A DNA stretch of 40,794 nucleotides, taken from the NCBI GenBank assembly GCA_919902515.1, contig CAKKRD010000057.1, positions 1-40,794 of the forward strand. The letters are read 5' to 3'. This document shows, piece after piece, positions 10,613-18,146 of this stretch (the first letter of the stretch is position 1; every line of letters begins with the position of its first letter). Both the position numbers and the translations under genes were made by a program. The stretch is from Nitrosomonadaceae bacterium. Its GTDB lineage: Bacteria > Pseudomonadota > Gammaproteobacteria > Burkholderiales > Nitrosomonadaceae. The notes beneath the pieces are model-generated. The model saw only the letters and a list, made by a program, of their open reading frames with translations. It did no database searches and was not told where the DNA came from.

Positions 10613-11596
10613 ATGAAATTCCCTATTCGCGTCGCGGTCACCGGCGCTGCTGGTCAGATTGGTTACAGCCTGCTATTTCGCATCGCCGCCGGCGACATGC
10701 TCGGTGAGGATCAACCTGTCATCCTGAAACTGCTCGACATCCCCCAGTCACAATCCATGCTCAAGGGCGTGGTGATGGAGCTGGACGACTGCGCATTTCC
10801 ACTGCTGGCCGGCGTGGTTGCGACCGACGATCCTAAAGTTGCTTTCCGTGATGCCAGCATTGCCATGCTGGTAGGTGCGCGCCCGCGCAGCAAAGGCATG
10901 GAGCGCAAGGATCTGCTGGAAACCAACGGTGCGATATTCACCGTCCAAGGCAGGGCATTAGATGAAGTCGCCAACCGCGATGTAAAGATTCTGGTGGTGG
11001 GCAACCCCGCCAATACCAACGCTTACATCGCGATGAAAAATGCGCCCGGCCTGAAGCCAGACAACTTCTCGGCAATGCTGCGACTGGATCACAACCGCGC
11101 TCTGTCGCAAGTGGCTGTAAAACTTGCCCAACCGGTTTCCAGCATCCGTAAAATGGTGGTGTGGGGCAATCACTCCACCACTCAATACCCGGATTTGAAC
11201 CACGCTGAAGCGGGTGGCAAGAAAGTGGTCGACCTCATCAGCGACCCGGCATGGGTGGAAAACTATTTCATCCCCACCGTACAGAAGCGCGGCGCGACAG
11301 TGATCGAAGCACGCGGCCTGTCGAGCGCTGCCAGCGCTGCCAATGCAGCCGTCAATCATATGCATGACTGGGTTTCTGGCACCCCGGAAAACAACTGGGT
11401 GTCGATGGGCATTCCGTCAGACGGCAGCTATGGCATTCCTGCAGGCGTGATTTATGGGCATCCCGTCACCTGTCAGGGCGGTGTCTACAAAATCGTTCAG
11501 GGACTGCAAATAAGCGACTCCGGCACAGCGAGAATGCAGGCAAGTTACCAGGATTTGCTGGAAGAGCGCGATTCGGTAAGACATCTGCTGGGATAA
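10613..11596 (+). CDS. mdh: malate dehydrogenase (NAD)
   Basis: It interconverts malate and oxaloacetate, closing the TCA cycle encoded across the divergent promoter. I use ATG 10613 (327 aa) because AGGAG stands eight bases upstream at 10601. The NAD-binding motif [10 protein letters not shown] begins near residue 11. The mobile loop [13 protein letters not shown] carries the substrate-binding arginines. GNPANTNA and LDHNRALSQ are conserved. The catalytic His is in [11 protein letters not shown] (H187). The sequence is of the beta-proteobacterial/cytosolic-like MDH type rather than the shorter E. coli type. An upstream in-frame start at 10565 would lie within the predicted leader. Confidence 0.97.
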   Translation: MKFPIRVAVTGAAGQIGYSLLFRIAAGDMLGEDQPVILKLLDIPQSQSMLKGVVMELDDCAFPLLAGVVATDDPKVAFRDASIAMLVGARPRSKGMERKDLLETNGAIFTVQGRALDEVANRDVKILVVGNPANTNAYIAMKNAPGLKPDNFSAMLRLDHNRALSQVAVKLAQPVSSIRKMVVWGNHSTTQYPDLNHAEAGGKKVVDLISDPAWVENYFIPTVQKRGATVIEARGLSSAASAANAAVNHMHDWVSGTPENNWVSMGIPSDGSYGIPAGVIYGHPVTCQGGVYKIVQGLQISDSGTARMQASYQDLLEERDSVRHLLG

Positions 11597-11680
11597 AGAT
11601 ATTTCCACATTTCGTTGAACTCCCGTTTTCAGCGCATCTACTCTTGCGCAATTGAAAATTCAGCATCTCCCCGAATACTT

Positions 11681-12589
11681 ATGACCATACTCTCCGCCGG
11701 CTCCCGTTTCCGTGCTGCGCTTGCCGCTGAGAAGCCTCTGCAAGTGGCAGGCTGCATTAATGCCTACTGCGCGCGCATGGCAGAGCGCACCGGTTTCAAG
11801 GCGATTTATCTTTCCGGCGGCGGCGTGGCGGCGGGTTCGCTGGGCGTGCCCGATCGTGGCATTTCGACGCTGGATGATGTGCTGACCGATGTGCGCCGCA
11901 TCACCAACATCACCCATCTGCCGTTGCTGGTGGACGCGGATACCGGCTTCGGCGACGCGGGCGCTACGCGCGGTATCGCTCACACGGTGAAATCGCTGAT
12001 TAAATCGGGTGCGGGGGCAATGCATATCGAAGACCAAGTGCAGGCCAAGCGTTGCGGGCACCTCCCCGGCAAAGCCATTGTCAGCAAAGATGAAATGGTG
12101 AATCGGATCAAGGCTGCGGTAGATGCCAGAACCGATGCCGATTTTGTCATCATGGCGCGCACCGATGCGCTGGCGGTGGAAGGATTGCAATCTGCCATCG
12201 ACCGGGCTTGCGCCTGTGTCGAGGCGGGCGCGGATATGATATTTCCCGAAGCGATAACCGAACTGGACATGTATCGGCAGTTCGCCGCTGCGGTGAAAGT
12301 ACCGATCCTGGCCAACATCACCGAGTTTGGCGCAACCCCGCTCTACACCACCCAGGAGTTGGCCGGCGCAGATGTTTCGCTGGTGCTCTATCCCCTGTCC
12401 GCATTTCGCGCCATGAATGCCGCTGCGCTCAAGATATATCGGGCGATACGCAACGAAGGCACGCAGAAAAACGTGGTCGATACCATGCAGACTCGCGCCG
12501 AACTGTACGACTTTCTTGATTACCATGCATGCGAGCAGAAGCTGGACGCTTTGTTTTCCAAGGATTCAGAAAAAACTGGAAATGAGTGA
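11681..12589 (+). CDS. prpB: 2-methylisocitrate lyase
   Basis: It cleaves 2-methylisocitrate to pyruvate and succinate, the last step of the methylcitrate cycle for propionyl-CoA. The 302-aa product belongs to the isocitrate lyase/PEP mutase superfamily: DADTGFGD (metal-binding aspartates D85, D87) and the signature KRCGH with catalytic C125. The short length and [19 protein letters not shown]-terminus fit PrpB rather than isocitrate lyase. The start at ATG 11681 lacks a good ribosome binding site; a TTG at 11615 is the upstream alternative. It overlaps prpC by eight bases. Related oxaloacetate decarboxylases or PEP mutases are possible, but the prpC neighbour decides it. Confidence 0.9.
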   Translation: MTILSAGSRFRAALAAEKPLQVAGCINAYCARMAERTGFKAIYLSGGGVAAGSLGVPDRGISTLDDVLTDVRRITNITHLPLLVDADTGFGDAGATRGIAHTVKSLIKSGAGAMHIEDQVQAKRCGHLPGKAIVSKDEMVNRIKAAVDARTDADFVIMARTDALAVEGLQSAIDRACACVEAGADMIFPEAITELDMYRQFAAAVKVPILANITEFGATPLYTTQELAGADVSLVLYPLSAFRAMNAAALKIYRAIRNEGTQKNVVDTMQTRAELYDFLDYHACEQKLDALFSKDSEKTGNE

Positions 12590-13766
12590 AACTAGCGAAA
12601 CTCCTGCCCCCAGAAGCAAGAAATCCGTGATGCTGTCAGGCGTAGTGGCGGGCAATACCGCCATCTGCACCGTCGGCAGAACCGGCAACGACCTGCATTA
12701 CCGCGGCTATGACATTCTGGACCTGGCTGCTGCCTGCGAATTCGAGGAAATCGCTTATTTGCTGGTGCACGAGAAGCTACCTACGCTCGCGGAACTGGCC
12801 ACATACAAGACAAAACTGAAAAACTTGCGCGACCTGCCCGCCAGCATCAAAACCGTGCTGGAGGCAATTCCCGCAACAGCGCACCCGATGGATGTCTTGC
12901 GTACCGGCGTATCCGCGCTGGGTACAGTGCTGCCGGAAGCGACAGACCATACCAGCGCCGCTGCGCGCGATCTGGCCGACCGGCTGCTGGCCTGCCTTGG
13001 CTCGATGCTGCTGTACTGGTATCACTATGCGCACAATAACCGCCGCATCGAACTGGCAACCGACGATGATTCCATTGGCGGGCATTTCCTGCACCTGCTG
13101 CATGGCCAGCCGCCGCCGCAACCGTGGGTAAAGGCCATGCATACCTCGCTGGTGCTGTACGCCGAGCATGAATTCAACGCTTCCACTTTCGCCGCGCGCG
13201 TGATCGCCGGGACTGGCTCGGATTTCTACTCCGCTGTCACCGGTGCCATCGGTGCGCTGCGCGGGCTCAAGCATGGCGGAGCCAACGAAGCTGCATTCGA
13301 CATCCAGCAACGCTACCACAGCCCCGATGAAGCCGAGACTGACATCCGCCGCCGTGTCGCGAACCGGGAAATCATCATCGGTTTCGGCCATCCGGTTTAC
13401 ACCATCGCCGATCCGCGCAACAAGGTCATCAGGGAAGTAGCCAGAAAGCTGTCGGCAGATGCCGGTGACATGAAAATGTTCGACATCGCAGCCAGGCTGG
13501 AAACGGTGATGTGGGACAGCAAAAAAATGTTCCCCAACCTCGACTGGTTCTCCGCCGTGAGCTACCACATGCTGGGGGTGCCGACTGCCATGTTCACTCC
13601 GCTATTCGCGATCTCCCGCACCAGCGGCTGGGCCGCGCATATCATCGAGCAGCGCCTGGACAACAAGATCATCCGGCCTTCTGCCAATTACATCGGGCCG
13701 GACAACCGGGAATTTGTGGAGATTTCAGCGCGCGTCCAGTCATCAAGTAGTTTGGGAGAATCTTGA
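12582..13766 (+). CDS. prpC: 2-methylcitrate synthase
   Basis: It condenses propionyl-CoA with oxaloacetate. The 394-aa product is a citrate-synthase-family protein shorter than gltA and lacking the GltA N-terminal domain. Active-site motifs are [10 protein letters not shown] (H196), LKHGGANEA (H231) and [13 protein letters not shown] (H270); the last replaces the HRVYK of true citrate synthase with HPVY, as in PrpC. The ATG at 12582 overlaps the end of prpB by eight bases, so the two are coupled. No prpD, acnD or prpF follows: the next genes belong to the accessory cassette island, so the pathway's dehydratase must be encoded elsewhere or is missing. Confidence 0.92.
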   Translation: MSETSETPAPRSKKSVMLSGVVAGNTAICTVGRTGNDLHYRGYDILDLAAACEFEEIAYLLVHEKLPTLAELATYKTKLKNLRDLPASIKTVLEAIPATAHPMDVLRTGVSALGTVLPEATDHTSAAARDLADRLLACLGSMLLYWYHYAHNNRRIELATDDDSIGGHFLHLLHGQPPPQPWVKAMHTSLVLYAEHEFNASTFAARVIAGTGSDFYSAVTGAIGALRGLKHGGANEAAFDIQQRYHSPDEAETDIRRRVANREIIIGFGHPVYTIADPRNKVIREVARKLSADAGDMKMFDIAARLETVMWDSKKMFPNLDWFSAVSYHMLGVPTAMFTPLFAISRTSGWAAHIIEQRLDNKIIRPSANYIGPDNREFVEISARVQSSSSLGES

Positions 13767-13935
13767 GAAGCTGCTTTAATTTTCATCCATCAAATTTTAG
13801 GCGCGCCTGAAATAACAAACCTAACCGACGAGCGGCCAGCTCAATGAAAAAATGGGAAAATGATTTTATGTTTGACAGTGCGAGCATAAATAGACGACAT
13901 TGCCTCATGGTAGACTTGTTATCCATATCTATCTA
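13767..13935. other. spacer between prpC and the cassette island
   Basis: No gene is seen. It contains a 10-bp palindrome AGGCGCGCCT (13799-13808) without a following T-tract, an R-box-like ACCTAAC (13819-13825) and a TTGACA (13872-13877) without a convincing -10 at the right spacing. No remnant of an integrase is recognisable in this short stretch. Confidence 0.4.
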
Positions 13936-13942
13936 GTTAGGC
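13936..13942 (+). other. left-boundary core site GTTAGGC
   Basis: This matches GTTRRRY, the cleavage-site consensus where integron cassettes join. An ACCTAAC box lies 117 bp upstream, but the bases between do not fold into an attC stem, so it may be an attI-like or orphan site. Confidence 0.4.
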
Positions 13943-13959
13943 CATCACTGAGTCGCTCC

Positions 13960-14502
13960 ATGGGGAACAGATTCGCCGATATACTTTCTTGTAAGGATAA
14001 GGGATTGCTAAAGCGGCTTTGTAAGACCACGACCGTCGCACAGAAGGAGTTTATAGACCTCATCATTGCGTGTAAGCAAGGAGCCACAGACCTGAACCAC
14101 GTAATGTGGTCGAGTGACTATGTCCCGGACGCTTTGGTGGCGACGGACGAGGACTGGGCAGTTTTAAATGGTGACGCAACAACAATAGGCTCGAAGGAGC
14201 GTCAAAAGGCTCTCCGTAGACTGTTCAAGTCACACGGACAACGGAAGTACAAGGTCGGTCACATGTTTATCTCTAAGGAACTACAGCACCCGATTAAGGA
14301 GTGGCACTTCATTTTCTTTGAGATTGAAGAACTCTACAGACGAGACAACCACTGGGAAGCCGGTCCACACGTTCACATCACAAACCATCTGTGGCCCGGG
14401 TTCTATTGCCAGCAGGTGTGGGAGGATTTTATCGTGAGGAGGAAGTTTCCAAGCTCCAAGTTGCATCTTTCCTTCAATGACCCAATCCGAGGGAAGACCT
14501 AA
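13960..14502 (+). CDS. hypothetical protein, cassette 1
   Basis: A 180-aa soluble protein that I do not recognise. The start is ATG 13960 (MGNRFADIL), 24 bases after the core site GTTAGGC, the usual short distance in integron cassettes; an in-frame ATG at 13900 lies outside the unit. The N-terminal half is Lys/Arg-rich, with LLKRLCKTTT and KERQKALRRLFKSHG. The C-terminal half is rich in Trp, His and aromatic residues (EWHFIFFEIEELYRRD, then GPHVHITNHLWPG), which could form a metal or nucleic-acid site, though nothing proves this. There is no signal peptide or membrane segment. The stop TAA is inside the left box of the following attC, as in classical cassettes. Codon use differs visibly from neighbouring metabolic genes. 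Confidence 0.7.
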   Translation: MGNRFADILSCKDKGLLKRLCKTTTVAQKEFIDLIIACKQGATDLNHVMWSSDYVPDALVATDEDWAVLNGDATTIGSKERQKALRRLFKSHGQRKYKVGHMFISKELQHPIKEWHFIFFEIEELYRRDNHWEAGPHVHITNHLWPGFYCQQVWEDFIVRRKFPSSKLHLSFNDPIRGKT

Positions 14503-14535
14503 CAAGCCGGTGCAGCCGCACCGACGGCGTTAGAT
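14497..14535 (+). other. attC-like recombination site, cassette 1/2 junction
   Basis: The left box ACCTAAC (14497-14503) fits RYYYAAC and the right box GTTAGAT (14529-14535) fits GTTRRRY; the two are near complements. Between them GCCGGTGC pairs with GCACC-GAC-GGC, leaving unpaired bases on one arm, the asymmetry expected of attC. At 39 bp it is shorter than usual, suggesting loss of the variable centre. The stop codon of the preceding gene lies in the left box. Confidence 0.65.
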
Positions 14536-14550
14536 GCCCCAGATAATGAT

Positions 14551-15336
14551 ATGCCACACCCTCTGACCGGAGAGATGCGGAGAACACTGCGAGAGATAGT
14601 TCGGGGAAGAGGCGTCTCCGCTAAGCGAGCCACCCTTGCCGGTCTTACAGCGCGAGGGCTTGCCGACTCCACAGGAGCACTGACTCACGAAGGCTGGAAG
14701 CAAGGCGTTGTCATGCTGCCGTTGGAGGAGCAATGCCAAATGATGGGCATTGCCTACGAAAAAGTACATGGTTTGGAGGCTGGTAACCATCCAGAATATG
14801 CAGCATGGCGCCACTTCTCTTCTATCGGCTACTCGGGTGCCTACTGCGAAGGAGGCCCAATTCTTCTTCTCATAAGGGCAGCGGCGCTAGACGTGCTTAC
14901 CAGCCTCAATACGTTCAACTCACGTCAGGACGCTTGTAGCCGTTTTACCGAAGCCCAGCTCACAATTCACCAGGAGCACTCCAATCTGATCCTGAGCACG
15001 ATTCGTTCTGCCGACACAGTGCATGTGGTTCGTAGCTTCAACGAAATCTACACCTCGCTACTGGTTCAGGAGTGTTATCCGGGGCTTACTGCCGAGGCGA
15101 TGGCTTCTTTGTTTATTGCTCTCGGTAGCGAAATGTTGGCGCAGATCACAGCAGCGATCATGGAGGCTCCATACAGCTATCGCGCTGGTTGGCCTGACCT
15201 CACGATGACTAACGGCGAGCAAATGCTGTGGGCAGAGGTAAAGACAACGGACCAACTGCATATGAGCCAGATATCAACACTTCACCGCATGAAGCCACTT
15301 CTGCCTGGCTGCGTCCGAGTTGTACAACTCGTGTAA
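14551..15336 (+). CDS. VRR-NUC-like PD-(D/E)xK nuclease, cassette 2
   Basis: A 261-aa protein whose C-terminal 60 residues carry a nuclease core of the VRR-NUC type: RAGWPDL (residues 211-217, D216), a strand ending in WAEVK (E229, K231), then a conserved-looking Gln (Q240) in HMSQ. VRR-NUC domains occur in FAN1 and in many phage and mobile-element proteins that cut branched or damaged DNA. Residues about 10-60 (LTARGLADSTGALTHEGWK) resemble a winged-helix segment, also found before such domains. The ATG lies 16 bases after the upstream attC right box. The specific substrate is unknown. A defence role is possible but not shown. Confidence 0.7.
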   Translation: MPHPLTGEMRRTLREIVRGRGVSAKRATLAGLTARGLADSTGALTHEGWKQGVVMLPLEEQCQMMGIAYEKVHGLEAGNHPEYAAWRHFSSIGYSGAYCEGGPILLLIRAAALDVLTSLNTFNSRQDACSRFTEAQLTIHQEHSNLILSTIRSADTVHVVRSFNEIYTSLLVQECYPGLTAEAMASLFIALGSEMLAQITAAIMEAPYSYRAGWPDLTMTNGEQMLWAEVKTTDQLHMSQISTLHRMKPLLPGCVRVVQLV

Positions 15337-15351
15337 CGTGGCGCAAGTGGC

Positions 15352-15378
15352 ATCTAACAATTGGTTCCAACCGACGCG
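15352..15378 (+). other. truncated attC-like left half
   Basis: ATCTAAC (15352-15358) followed by a spacer and CCGACGCG resembles the left half of a classical attC (R'' box, spacer, L'' box). No matching right half or GTTRRRY box follows before the next gene, so the site looks broken. Confidence 0.45.
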
Positions 15379-15416
15379 TATCCCAATTTAAAGAACATCA
15401 GCGCCCAATAGACCCC

Positions 15417-15824
15417 GTGCCATTTCAAGACGTCCTCAATTTCGCTAAGGAGTACCCGGCCATACTCGGCCTGGCCACCTTCGTTATCGGCCTGTATTTC
15501 GGCAATAAGCAAGCTATTGGAAGAGACCGAAGGAAAGAATTTAACGAAATATCCGAAGATGCTTTCATTGTGCTCAACAAGCAAATCGAGCAGCTCAGAG
15601 TCGGGTTGCCGGGCCAATGTGTTAGTGACTTTCTCCTCATTTACAACCATGTCCCTTTTTACAAACGCTGGCACTTTCGTAGACACATTGAGAGATACAA
15701 AAAAGCACAGCAAGACCTAAGTACATACCATGTGGAAACAGGAACCGTCACTTTCAATCAAGAGAAAATAGCTCAACTTAGTTCCTCAGCAAAGGCGTTG
15801 TTATGCTACCTAAAGCGACGTTAA
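15417..15824 (+). CDS. small membrane-anchored hypothetical protein, cassette 3
   Basis: About 135 aa, unknown function. An N-terminal membrane segment (AILGLATFVIGLYFG) is followed by a basic stretch (GRDRRKEF) and a mostly helical cytoplasmic part with aromatic-rich HVPFYKRWHFRRHIERYKK. The start is doubtful: GTG 15417 is the most downstream plausible start before the membrane helix and has no clear ribosome binding site. The frame is open upstream into the end of the nuclease gene, where an ATG at 15228 would give an unlikely overlap. This gene follows a broken attC half, so its 5' end may have been lost in a deletion joining two cassettes. Confidence 0.5.
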   Translation: MPFQDVLNFAKEYPAILGLATFVIGLYFGNKQAIGRDRRKEFNEISEDAFIVLNKQIEQLRVGLPGQCVSDFLLIYNHVPFYKRWHFRRHIERYKKAQQDLSTYHVETGTVTFNQEKIAQLSSSAKALLCYLKRR

Positions 15825-15902
15825 GTTCTCTTAAGTCTGGCTGATTTGAAATGAATTTTTCTGAGCGACTTTCGGGTGATTTGCGGCCTCGCCCGATTAC
15901 CC

Positions 15903-15966
15903 CGCTAATCACTCAACCCGGACTGACCAATAAAGCCCGGTCAGCCGGTTAATCCAAACATTGGGC
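15903..15966 (+). other. attC-like site between cassette 3 and higBA
   Basis: The stem CCGG-A-CTGACC (15918-15928) pairs with GGTCAGCCGG (15939-15948), ten base pairs with a single bulged A, the extrahelical-base feature of attC. The loop is AATAAAGCCC. The outer boxes are degenerate: CGCTAAT-like on the left and ATTGGGC (15960-15966) on the right. It shares its loop AATAAAGCC and bulged-A design with the site after higA. Confidence 0.5.
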
Positions 15967-16004
15967 ATCTAACCCGAAGCAGCCTCACCGAAGCAATCTC
16001 GACA

Positions 16005-16033
16005 TTGACAATACGTATCCACAGGGCTACAGT
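16005..16033 (+). promoter_or_regulatory. promoter of higBA-type module
   Basis: TTGACA (16005-16010) is followed after 17 bp by TACAGT (16028-16033). It lies inside the cassette, directly before the toxin gene. Since the -10 box ends only five bases before the ATG, the transcript would be nearly leaderless if the -10 is correct. Confidence 0.55.
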
Positions 16034-16038
16034 TTGTC

Positions 16039-16329
16039 ATGCTGGAAATTCGCAAAACTGAAACCTATGCTCAGTGGATCGACAACCTGCGTGATCTACA
16101 GGCTCGTGCGCGCGTCCAAGTCCGAATCGAGCGCCTCGCGGCTGGCAATTCGGGCGACGTCAAGGCTGTTGGAGAAGGGGTTTCTGAACTGCGGATTGAT
16201 TACGGCCCCGGTTATCGGGTGTACTTTACGAAACGTGGGCGTGAGGTTGTGATTTTGCTGGCTGGTGGAGATAAAACCACCCAAGCTGCGGATATCAAGA
16301 TCGCCTTGCGTCTTGCACGCAATCTATAG
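16039..16329 (+). CDS. higB: HigB/RelE-superfamily toxin
   Basis: A 96-aa addiction-module killer protein of the phage Gp49-like/HigB family, a RelE/ParE-fold relative in which many members are ribosome-dependent mRNA interferases. Typical features are the N-terminal LEIRKTETYAQWIDNL, the central GVSELRIDYGPGYRVYF with its Arg and Tyr residues, and the C-terminal GGDKTTQAADIKIALRLA. The toxin comes first and the antitoxin second, nine bases apart. A promoter lies directly upstream and attC-like sites flank the pair, so the unit can express itself wherever inserted. Specific cleavage activity cannot be read from the sequence; the symbol denotes family only. Confidence 0.88.
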   Translation: MLEIRKTETYAQWIDNLRDLQARARVQVRIERLAAGNSGDVKAVGEGVSELRIDYGPGYRVYFTKRGREVVILLAGGDKTTQAADIKIALRLARNL

Positions 16330-16338
16330 GAGCGCATG

Positions 16339-16638
16339 ATGGTAAAAACGACAACCACTCGCTACGATGTCGCAGAGCATTTGCGCACACCAGAAGAAAT
16401 GGCTGCCTATCTGGAAGCCTGTCTGGAAGAAGCAAATGGTGATGCAACATTCATCGCAAAAGCGTTAGGTGACCTCGCACGCGCCAAAGGCATGACCCAA
16501 GTTGCGCGAGATGCTGGGCTGTCACGCGAAAGCCTTTACAAAGCGCTCTCGGGTGATCGCGCACCGAGCTTCGACACCATCCTGAAAGTGGTCAGTGCAC
16601 TGGGCCTTAAGCTGCATGCTGAAGCAGTTCACGTCTGA
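16339..16638 (+). CDS. higA: HigA-family antitoxin
   Basis: A 99-aa antitoxin with a helix-turn-helix of the XRE/Cro type. MAAYLEACLEEA precedes the DNA-binding region, and MTQVARDAGLSRESLYKALSG is the recognition-helix segment, followed by PSFDTILKVVSALGL. It should bind and neutralise the toxin from the preceding gene and repress the shared promoter, as is known for the family. Two in-frame ATGs occur at 16336 and 16339; I prefer the second because AGGAG (16328-16332) is then six bases away instead of three. This is the last gene of the cassette island. Confidence 0.88.
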   Translation: MVKTTTTRYDVAEHLRTPEEMAAYLEACLEEANGDATFIAKALGDLARAKGMTQVARDAGLSRESLYKALSGDRAPSFDTILKVVSALGLKLHAEAVHV

Positions 16639-16644
16639 CCAAAC

Positions 16645-16706
16645 GCCCAACCCATTCATCAACACGGACGCAAGCAATAAAGCCGTTTGCGCCGGTTATG
16701 TCAGAC
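16645..16706 (+). other. attC-like site after higA, right end of island
   Basis: GCCCAAC (16645-16651) fits the left-box consensus. GG-A-CGCAA pairs with TTGCGCC with one bulged A around the loop AATAAAGCC. GTTATGT (16695-16701) is a loose right box; an outer inverted repeat GTCTGAC (16633-16639)/GTCAGAC (16700-16706) also encloses the site. Confidence 0.5.
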
Positions 16707-16766
16707 GGAAATTAAAGGGGCGAGTGAGGATATCAACGAAGTGTCACTGATGAAATGGAATTGGAA

Positions 16767-18146
16767 TTACAGTGCCTTGACCATGCCCTCGACTACTTTC
16801 TTGGCGTCACCGAATACCATCATGGTCTTGTCCATGTAGAACAAGTCATTGTCGAGACCGGCGTAACCCGCCGCCATGCTGCGTTTCACCACCATCACCG
16901 TGCGCGCTTTGTAGGCATCCAGGATAGGCATGCCATAGATGGGACTGCCAGGTACATTCGCCGCCGGGTTGACTACGTCGTTTGCCCCCAGTACCAGCAC
17001 CACATCGGTGTTGGAAAAGTCGCTGTTGATCTCGTCCATTTCCAACACTTGCTCGTAGGGGATTTCCGCTTCCGCCAACAGCACGTTCATGTGTCCTGGC
17101 ATCCGCCCTGCCACCGGATGAATGGCAAACCGCACATTGACCCCTTTTGCGTGCAGTTTTTCCGCCAGTTCCTTGACTGAGTGTTGCGCCCGCGCCACCG
17201 CCAGCCCATACCCCGGCACGATGATCACGCTGTCCGCGTTACCCATCAAAAATGCGGCATCATCCGCGCTGCCGCTGCGATAGGTTTTCTGTGTGCCGTC
17301 ACTGACAGCCGCAGTTCCTCCCTCGCTGCCGAAGCCGCCGAGTATGACCGACAGAAACGGCCGGTTCATTGCCTTGCACATGATGTAGGACAGAATCGCG
17401 CCGGAACTGCCGACCAGCGAACCGGCAATGATCAGCATCGGGTTGCCGAGCGAGAAACCAATACCTGCGGCTGCCCAGCCGGAGTACGAGTTGAGCATGG
17501 AAATCACCACCGGCATATCCGCGCCACCGATGGGGATGATGATGAGAAAGCCGAGCACAAAAGCGATCGCAGCCATGCCGGCAAAGGCTGTCCAGTTGGT
17601 GGTCTCGCTGAAGAAGAACCACAGGCCGAAACCGAGCATGACAATTGCCAGCACCAGATTGACCGTATGCTGCCCGCCAAAAGTGATGGGCGCGCCGCTC
17701 ATGCGGCCGGACAGTTTCAGGAACGCGATCACCGAACCTGACCAGGTCATGGCACCGATGAAGGTACCGAGGAATAACTCCAGTTTGCTGCCCATCGGCA
17801 GTACTGCGGGCAGACCAAACGAAACCGGATTGTTGACTGCGGCGATGGCGATGAACACTGCCGCCAGACCCACCAATGAGTGCATGAATGCAACCAGTTC
17901 CGGCATTGCCGTCATTTCCACCCGCCGTGCCACCACTGCGCCGATAGTACCGCCCACTGCGATGCAGCCGAGTATCAGCGCCCAGTTCTTAGTGACAGTC
18001 AGCGTGGTGATGACAGCGATGGTCATCCCCACCATGCCGAACAGATTACCGCGCCGGGATGTTAACGGCGAGCTTAAGCCTTTCAGTGCCAGAATGAAAA
18101 AAACTGACGCGATCAGATACGCGAGTGCGACCGAATTTGCGGACAT
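16767..18146 (-). CDS. pntB: NAD(P) transhydrogenase subunit beta
   Basis: Membrane and NADP(H)-binding part of the proton-translocating transhydrogenase, which uses the proton gradient to transfer hydride from NADH to NADP+. The 459-aa protein has about eight to nine hydrophobic segments in its first 270 residues. The NADP-binding domain III follows, with VPGYGLAVARAQHSVKELAEKL, ANDVVNPAA and KRSMAAGYAG. The start ATG follows directly on the stop of pntAb, with GGAAGCG upstream, so the two are coupled. It is the last gene of the pnt operon and runs towards the cassette island, 60 bp away. Confidence 0.97.
   Translation of the reverse strand: MSANSVALAYLIASVFFILALKGLSSPLTSRRGNLFGMVGMTIAVITTLTVTKNWALILGCIAVGGTIGAVVARRVEMTAMPELVAFMHSLVGLAAVFIAIAAVNNPVSFGLPAVLPMGSKLELFLGTFIGAMTWSGSVIAFLKLSGRMSGAPITFGGQHTVNLVLAIVMLGFGLWFFFSETTNWTAFAGMAAIAFVLGFLIIIPIGGADMPVVISMLNSYSGWAAAGIGFSLGNPMLIIAGSLVGSSGAILSYIMCKAMNRPFLSVILGGFGSEGGTAAVSDGTQKTYRSGSADDAAFLMGNADSVIIVPGYGLAVARAQHSVKELAEKLHAKGVNVRFAIHPVAGRMPGHMNVLLAEAEIPYEQVLEMDEINSDFSNTDVVLVLGANDVVNPAANVPGSPIYGMPILDAYKARTVMVVKRSMAAGYAGLDNDLFYMDKTMMVFGDAKKVVEGMVKAL

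Larger units (their letters stand above)
13936..16706 (+). mobile_element. candidate integron cassette array without integrase (CALIN-like)
   Basis: The island opens with GTTAGGC (13936-13942), a match to the integron core site GTTRRRY. It holds four short plus-strand gene units without close metabolic links to each other. Attachment-site-like inverted repeats occur at three junctions (14497-14535, about 15904-15966, 16645-16706) and a half-site at 15352-15378. A stop codon inside the first site's left box, a toxin-antitoxin unit with its own promoter, and genes of unknown role are all typical of integron cassettes. No intI gene is within the window, and prpC and pntB flank the island directly. 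The first site is the strongest; the others are degenerate. Array identity is an inference. Confidence 0.6.

Noticed and set aside
13799-13808. AGGCGCGCCT palindrome after prpC as a terminator
   Set aside because: There is no T-tract after it on either strand and the stem has no loop of normal size.
13872-13900. TTGACA at 13872 as a cassette promoter
   Set aside because: No acceptable -10 box occurs at 16-18 bp; the nearest AT-rich stretch is only about nine bases away.
13819-13942. A long 124-bp attC between ACCTAAC and GTTAGGC, like VCR sites
   Set aside because: The boxes fit, but the bases between do not form inner L-box pairing, so I report only the right box.
15228-15416. ATG 15228 as start of the third cassette gene
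   Set aside because: It lies deep inside the nuclease gene in another frame and would read through the broken attC half, with no support from motifs.
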